Made by a program: the position numbers and the translations under genes. The notes below the pieces were generated by a model. That model was given only the letters and a program-made list of their open reading frames with translations, was not told the DNA's origin and did not search any database. From JAJEAD01 sp965221555 (lineage in GTDB: Bacteria > Pseudomonadota > Gammaproteobacteria > HK1), in the NCBI GenBank assembly GCA_965221555.1, contig OZ244895.1:3596001-3660000 (forward strand): 64,000 bases of DNA. The letters are read 5' to 3'. This document shows positions 59,954 through 64,000 of the stretch, in pieces (within the stretch, counting starts at the first letter, position 1; each line of letters opens with the position of its first letter).

Positions 59954-60865
59954 ATGATCCAGAACCCACCCCCCTGGCCGAACGGCGCGCATTGCGCGGT
60001 GGCGTTCAGCTTCGACATGGACGCCGACAGCATCGTGCATCTCAACCACCCGGCCACTGTGAACCAGGAGCTCCACGGGCTCACCTACATGCGCTACGAC
60101 CCGCTGGTTGCGGTACCGCGCCTGGTGAACCTCTTTCGGGAGTACAAGATACCGCTCACCTTCTTCGTGCCGGGTTGGGTCATCGAACGCTACCCCGATG
60201 CGGTGAAGCGCATCGTCGACGCCGGCAACGAGGTCGCCCACCATGGCTATCTGCACGAGTGGCCGAATCAGCAGTCGGACGAGGAGGAGCGCGAGACCCT
60301 CGAGCGGGGCATCGCGCTCATCGAGAACGTGAGTGGTGAGAAGCCCCGCGGTTACCGCGCCCCCTACTACGGAATCGGACAGCGCACCCTCGACCTGCTC
60401 ATCGAGGCGGGATTCGACTACGACTCGTCGCTGCCGGCCGACGACGTGCCGCTCATCCTCGACAACGGCAAGGGGTCTCTCGTCGAGCTCCCGATGCCCG
60501 CCGCCATCGACGACTACAACCAGTACGTGTCGTCGCGGTCTTTCGACTACCTGATGCGTATTGCCGCCCCGCGCACGGCAATCGAAGTATTCCGCGCCGA
60601 GTTCGACGTCATGTGGGAGTACGGAGGCCTGTGGGTCGCGGTGTGGCACCCGGCGGTGAGCGGCCGCCTCTCGCGCGCCGTCGCCCTGCAAGGCCTCATC
60701 GAATACATGCGCGGCAAGGGCAACGTGTGGTTCGCCACCCACGCGCAGGTCGCGGCCCACATACGTGCGCTCGTCTCGAACGGGGAGTGGTCTCCTCGCG
60801 TCGACCGGGTGCCCTATTACGACGCTCCCATCCCGGAAGTGCGCCATCTGCTCGGGCCACGATGA
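59954..60865 (+). CDS. Polysaccharide deacetylase-family (NodB/PuuE-like) hydrolase
   Basis: A 303-residue NodB-fold protein. Asp residues in VAFSFDMDADS and the HHGYLHEW motif form the metal site, and GYRAPYYGIGQRTLDLL is the third catalytic motif. No signal peptide is present, so action on cytoplasmic amides (as in PuuE allantoinase or cytoplasmic deacetylases) is more likely than on cell wall. AGGAGG precedes the ATG. It is divergent from the DoeA-like gene, with 95 nt between the starts. Confidence 0.9.
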   Translation: MIQNPPPWPNGAHCAVAFSFDMDADSIVHLNHPATVNQELHGLTYMRYDPLVAVPRLVNLFREYKIPLTFFVPGWVIERYPDAVKRIVDAGNEVAHHGYLHEWPNQQSDEEERETLERGIALIENVSGEKPRGYRAPYYGIGQRTLDLLIEAGFDYDSSLPADDVPLILDNGKGSLVELPMPAAIDDYNQYVSSRSFDYLMRIAAPRTAIEVFRAEFDVMWEYGGLWVAVWHPAVSGRLSRAVALQGLIEYMRGKGNVWFATHAQVAAHIRALVSNGEWSPRVDRVPYYDAPIPEVRHLLGPR

Positions 60866-60955
60866 GGCGACGAGCCGCCGCCGCAGGGCGCGCTACATCC
60901 ACATTCGGTGGGCGGGGACGTCCGTCGGCGGATGCAGGAAGGACCCTCGGGGAGG

Positions 60956-61870
60956 CTACAGGTCCCCCACGGCGTCGATGTAGCGCTCCAGCACTTCGAG
61001 GTGGGCGTCGACGCGGTCGATTCTCTCGCCCCCGGCCTTGCCCCACATTCCGGCGAGCTCGTCCCACTCCTCCTGCATGGTGTTGGCGGAGAGGTGCGTC
61101 GCCCCGAGCGAGCGCCACGCCAGCGCGTCCTCACGCCACTGCTCGGGGCTTCGCCCGAGGAGGTTGACGGTGGCCTCGAAGCCGATGTCCCGCGGGTCCC
61201 GGCCGTGGGCGCGGGCGCGGTCGTGCAGGCGCGCCACGATGGCGGCGCCCTCATCGTCGGGTTCGAAGTTCGGCATCCAGCCGCTGGCGCTGCGCGCGAT
61301 GCGATCGAGCACCGGTGGCGAGTGTCCGCCGATCCATATCGGAATCGGCCGCTGAACCGGGAGCGGGTTGATGCCGCCGTGACGCACCCGGTGCCAATCC
61401 CCCTCGAAGTCGACCAGCTCGCTGGTCCACAGCGCCCGCAGCAGCGCCATCTGCTCCTCGCAGCGCCGGCCGCGGCGCGGATACGCGATCTCCAGCGCTT
61501 CGAACTCTTCCGGCTTGATTCCGACGCCGATCCCGAGCCGCAGCCGGCCGCCGCTAAGCACGTCGACCTCGGCGGCCTGCTTGGCGACCAGTGCGGTCTG
61601 GCGCTGCGGCAGCACCAGCACCCCGGTCGCAAGGCCGATGCGCGACGTGAGGCCGGCGAGAAACCCGAAGAGCACGAAGACCTCGTGGAAGAGATCTTCA
61701 TGATCGTGTACGTAGGGCCACCGCTCGAAGCGGGTCCGATCCAGACCCACGACCTGGTCGAATGCGGTGATGTGGGTGAATCCGAGCCCCTCAACCCCTT
61801 GCGCGTACTCACGCACCGGGCCCGGGTCCGCGCCGATGTCGAGCTGCGGGAAAATCACTCCGACCTGCAT
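60956..61870 (-). CDS. LLM-class (luciferase-like) F420- or flavin-dependent oxidoreductase
   Basis: A 304-residue bacterial-luciferase-fold enzyme. GLGFTHITAFDQVVGLDR, RIGLATGVLVLPQRQTALVAKQAAEVDVLSGGR split over the family core, and GIGVGIKPEEFEAL match the LLM F420 group. PIPIWIGGHSPPVLDRIAR is the cofactor phosphate segment. The substrate is unknown. GGAAGGAGGG precedes the ATG. It converges with the deacetylase gene. F420 dependence is inferred from the family and not proven by neighbours. Confidence 0.86.
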   Translation of the reverse strand: MQVGVIFPQLDIGADPGPVREYAQGVEGLGFTHITAFDQVVGLDRTRFERWPYVHDHEDLFHEVFVLFGFLAGLTSRIGLATGVLVLPQRQTALVAKQAAEVDVLSGGRLRLGIGVGIKPEEFEALEIAYPRRGRRCEEQMALLRALWTSELVDFEGDWHRVRHGGINPLPVQRPIPIWIGGHSPPVLDRIARSASGWMPNFEPDDEGAAIVARLHDRARAHGRDPRDIGFEATVNLLGRSPEQWREDALAWRSLGATHLSANTMQEEWDELAGMWGKAGGERIDRVDAHLEVLERYIDAVGDL

Positions 61871-61918
61871 TTTCTCAACCCTCCTTCCCGCCGGGGCGGG
61901 CACCGTCGCCGCCCGCTC

Positions 61919-62092
61919 GGACATTTCATCGATTTCCCATTGCGCACGCCAACATGCGGGCGCTTGCGGGCCGTACTCCGTCGCACCGCTTGCGACTTCG
62001 TGCCGGCTACGCCTTCAGCGTCTTTCGGTCCGTGCGCCCCCGCTATCACGGCATCTTGGCGACCGAAGCGGCCGAAGATCGGTGAAACATCC
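61919..62092 (-). repeat. Dispersed palindromic element, full short form (copy 12)
   Basis: A 174-bp copy in minus orientation with both ends intact. Read on the minus strand it starts GGATGTTTCACCGATCTTC and ends GAAATCGATGAAATGTCC, imperfect inverted copies of each other; next inside are GCCAAGATGCCGTGATAG and GCATGTTGGCGTGCGC, also inverted. The three-hairpin module of the long form is missing between GAAAGACGC and GTAGCCGGCACGAAG. It best defines the element borders. Confidence 0.85.
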
Positions 62093-62223
62093 AGGCTACC
62101 AGCCGCAGTGCTTCCCCACTCACCAGGCGAGCGTACGCGGACGCAATGCTTCACCAATTCATCGAGCGAGGGTGCGCAGAGACCAACAAGGGCAAGGACC
62201 TTCGCGGGCGCGGAGCAACGCCC

Positions 62224-64000
62224 TCAGGCGTCGCGCTCCGCGAACGTCGTGCCCTCTCTCGCCATTCTCTCGAGCAGTGGCGAGGGCTCCCACCAGGCGC
62301 CGTGGAGTTCGTGATATCGGCAAATCTCGCGGTGGACGGTCTCGATACCGACGCGGTCCGCGTAGTGCATCGGTCCGCCGCGATGCACCGGAAACCCGTA
62401 CCCGTTGAGCCACACGATGTCGATATCGCCCGCCCGCAGCGCGATGCCCTCGTCGAGGACGTTGGCGCCCTCGTTGACGAGCGGATAGAGGCAACGGGAG
62501 AGGATCTCTTCGTCGTCGATGGCGCGGCGCTCGATGCCGAGATCGGCCGAGACCTCCTTGATGAGCGCCTCCACTTCGGGGCTTGGAACGGGCGCGCGGC
62601 TGCCCGCCTCGTAGCGGTAGAAGCCCGAACCCGTCTTCTGTCCGAAGCAGCCGCGCTCGCAGAGGCGATCGCCGATGGTGCCGCTGTAGCGGCGCTCGTC
62701 CTCGGCCGCGCGGTGCTCCCGGCGGCTTCGCCAACCGATGTCCAGTCCCGCGAGGTCGCTGACCGCGAAGGGACCCATGGGAAAGCCGAAGTCGGTGAGC
62801 ACCCGGTCCACATCCTGCGGCAAGGCCCCCTCCTCGACGAGAAATGCGGCCTCGCGCAGGTAGCCTTCCAGCATGCGGTTGCCGATGAAGCCATGGCAGA
62901 CACCCGACACCACCGGCACCTTCCCCATCTTGCGCCCCAGCGCGAGCGCGGTGACGAGCACCTCGTCGCTCACGCTCTCGGTGCGCACCACTTCGAGCAG
63001 GCGCATCACGTTGGCGGGGCTGAAGAAGTGCATGCCGAGCACCTGCGGGGAGCGCCCGGTGGCCACCGCGATGCGGTTGACGTCCAGATAGGAGGTATTG
63101 CTCGCGATGATCGCCTCCGGCTTGCACGTTGCATCGAGGCGGGCGAAGGTCTCCAGCTTGAGCGCCATCTCCTCGAACACCGCCTCGATGACGAAGTCCG
63201 CCGAGGCGACCGCGTCCAGATCGAGCACCGGCGTGATGCGCGCGAGACGTTCACGCATCGCCGCCTCGCTCAGGCGCCCCTTGCTCACGGTGGAAGCGTA
63301 GTTCCTCTCGATCGCGGCCATTGCCCGCTCGACCTGCTCGCGTCCCAGATCGAAGAGCTTCACCGGGATGCCGGCGTTGGCGAAGTTCATGGCGATGCCG
63401 CTGCCCATCGTCCCGGCGCCGATCACCGCGCCTTCGTGTATCTCGCGCGCGCGGATGTCCCGGGCAAGACCCGGCACCTTGGCGCTCTGGCGCTCCGCGA
63501 AGAACACGTGGCGCAGCGCCGCCGCCTCCGACGAGCGGACCTGGGCGTCGAAGATCTCGTATTCGCGTGCGATGCCTTCGTCGAAGGGGAGCTGCAGCGC
63601 CGCCTCCACGCACTCGATGCACGCGTAGGGGGCGCGCATGCCGCGGGCGCGGCGCTCGATCCGCTTGCGCGTGGCATCGAAAACGCCGGGGTCGTCGAGG
63701 CGCACCGCGCGGTCGCGCACCTTGGGGTGAGGGCTGCCGCTCTGCGCACGCTCGGCCGCGAAGGCGAGCGCCGCGTCGATCAGGTCGCCCTCCGCCACCC
63801 GGTCCACGAGCCCGATCCGCGCGGCCTCCGTGCCGGTGACGGGCGTTCCGCTCAGGATCATCTCAAGTGCCTTCTCCGCGCCCACCAGCCTCGGCAGGCG
63901 CTGCGTGCCCCCTGCCCCGGGAGGCACGCCGATCTTCACCTCGGGCTGTCCGAGGCGCGCGTTGGCGGTGCTCACGCGGTAGTTGCAGGCCATCGCGAGC
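62224..64000 (-). CDS. FadJ/FadB-type bifunctional enoyl-CoA hydratase / 3-hydroxyacyl-CoA dehydrogenase (cut by window edge)
   Basis: At least 591 residues; the N-terminus lies beyond base 64000. The visible start is the middle of the crotonase domain (LGQPEVKIGVPPGAGGTQRLPRL split as in FadJ, then LSGTPVTGTEAARIGLVD). The dehydrogenase domain follows with NAD motif GAGTMGSGIAMNFANAG, then SNTSYLDVNRIA, GMHFFSPANVMRLLEVV and CHGFIGNRMLEGYLREA, and a second C-terminal helical domain. It carries out hydration and oxidation steps of beta-oxidation. No thiolase gene is in view. The reading frame is open to the edge. Confidence 0.93.
   Translation of the reverse strand, partial: LAMACNYRVSTANARLGQPEVKIGVPPGAGGTQRLPRLVGAEKALEMILSGTPVTGTEAARIGLVDRVAEGDLIDAALAFAAERAQSGSPHPKVRDRAVRLDDPGVFDATRKRIERRARGMRAPYACIECVEAALQLPFDEGIAREYEIFDAQVRSSEAAALRHVFFAERQSAKVPGLARDIRAREIHEGAVIGAGTMGSGIAMNFANAGIPVKLFDLGREQVERAMAAIERNYASTVSKGRLSEAAMRERLARITPVLDLDAVASADFVIEAVFEEMALKLETFARLDATCKPEAIIASNTSYLDVNRIAVATGRSPQVLGMHFFSPANVMRLLEVVRTESVSDEVLVTALALGRKMGKVPVVSGVCHGFIGNRMLEGYLREAAFLVEEGALPQDVDRVLTDFGFPMGPFAVSDLAGLDIGWRSRREHRAAEDERRYSGTIGDRLCERGCFGQKTGSGFYRYEAGSRAPVPSPEVEALIKEVSADLGIERRAIDDEEILSRCLYPLVNEGANVLDEGIALRAGDIDIVWLNGYGFPVHRGGPMHYADRVGIETVHREICRYHELHGAWWEPSPLLERMAREGTTFAERDA

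Overview
The window is 64 kb of high-GC, densely coded, proteobacterial-type DNA. Two-gene operons, Shine-Dalgarno sites of GGAGG type, frequent GTG starts, GntR/FCD regulation, polar amino-acid and peptide ABC transport proteins and a type IV pilin-like protein all fit a Proteobacterium. Gammaproteobacteria is my guess, but there is no rRNA or ribosomal marker to settle it. I found no tRNA, rRNA, CRISPR array or prophage. The gene content is that of a metabolically versatile heterotroph that imports and breaks down amino acids, peptides, quaternary amines, compatible solutes, inositol, amides and fatty acids.

Layout. 1-3.7 kb (minus): GcvT/DmdA-like aminomethyltransferase (cut by the window edge), CaiD-like crotonase, glycine amidinotransferase-type enzyme and Zn alcohol dehydrogenase. 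3.8-4.1 kb: decayed IS transposase. 4.3-7.4 kb (minus): fold-III PLP decarboxylase and D-aminoacylase, divergent from a GntR/FCD regulator that probably controls both sides. 8.4-12.3 kb (plus): polar amino-acid ABC binding protein, two permeases and a gamma-glutamyltransferase. 12.6-13.3 kb: VapBC toxin-antitoxin. 13.3-24.3 kb: two orphan family-5 peptide-binding proteins, TauD-type and Rieske oxygenases, isochorismatase-like hydrolase, SDR, PPOX-fold protein and CocE/NonD esterase. 24.7-28.5 kb: persulfide dioxygenase-rhodanese fusion, MFS exporter, integrase remnant and Ldh-family dehydrogenase.

28.9-33.7 kb: a YhaN/YhaO-like (SbcCD-type) ATPase and nuclease pair. 34-37 kb: orphan polar amino-acid ABC ATPase, ornithine-cyclodeaminase-like and Asp/Glu-racemase-like genes (EutC/EutA-like). 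37.1-41.4 kb: iolG, divergent iolD-iolE for myo-inositol catabolism. 41.6-49.1 kb: an antitoxin without a visible toxin, methyltransferase, amidase, dimethylformamidase-like large subunit, RidA, a small divergent protein, M20 amidohydrolase and GyrI-like protein. 49.3-51.5 kb: two PLP fold-II enzymes (EutB-like dehydratase; D-cysteine desulfhydrase-like). 52-64 kb: large pilin-like protein, MBL hydrolase, PhyH-type and Rieske oxygenases, DUF2147, HslV-like Ntn hydrolase, DoeA-like M24 enzyme, polysaccharide deacetylase, LLM oxidoreductase and a FadJ-type bifunctional protein cut by the right edge.

The feature least explained by known families is a dispersed, non-coding, palindromic repeat with terminal inverted repeats. 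At least twelve full, short, half or solo-end copies lie between the genes. The long form carries three internal hairpins and the short form lacks them. Many copies sit just behind stop codons, and in one copy a base change in a stem keeps pairing as G-U only in the orientation shared by the family. This looks like a lineage-specific MITE-like or structured-RNA element and is the best candidate for something undescribed here.
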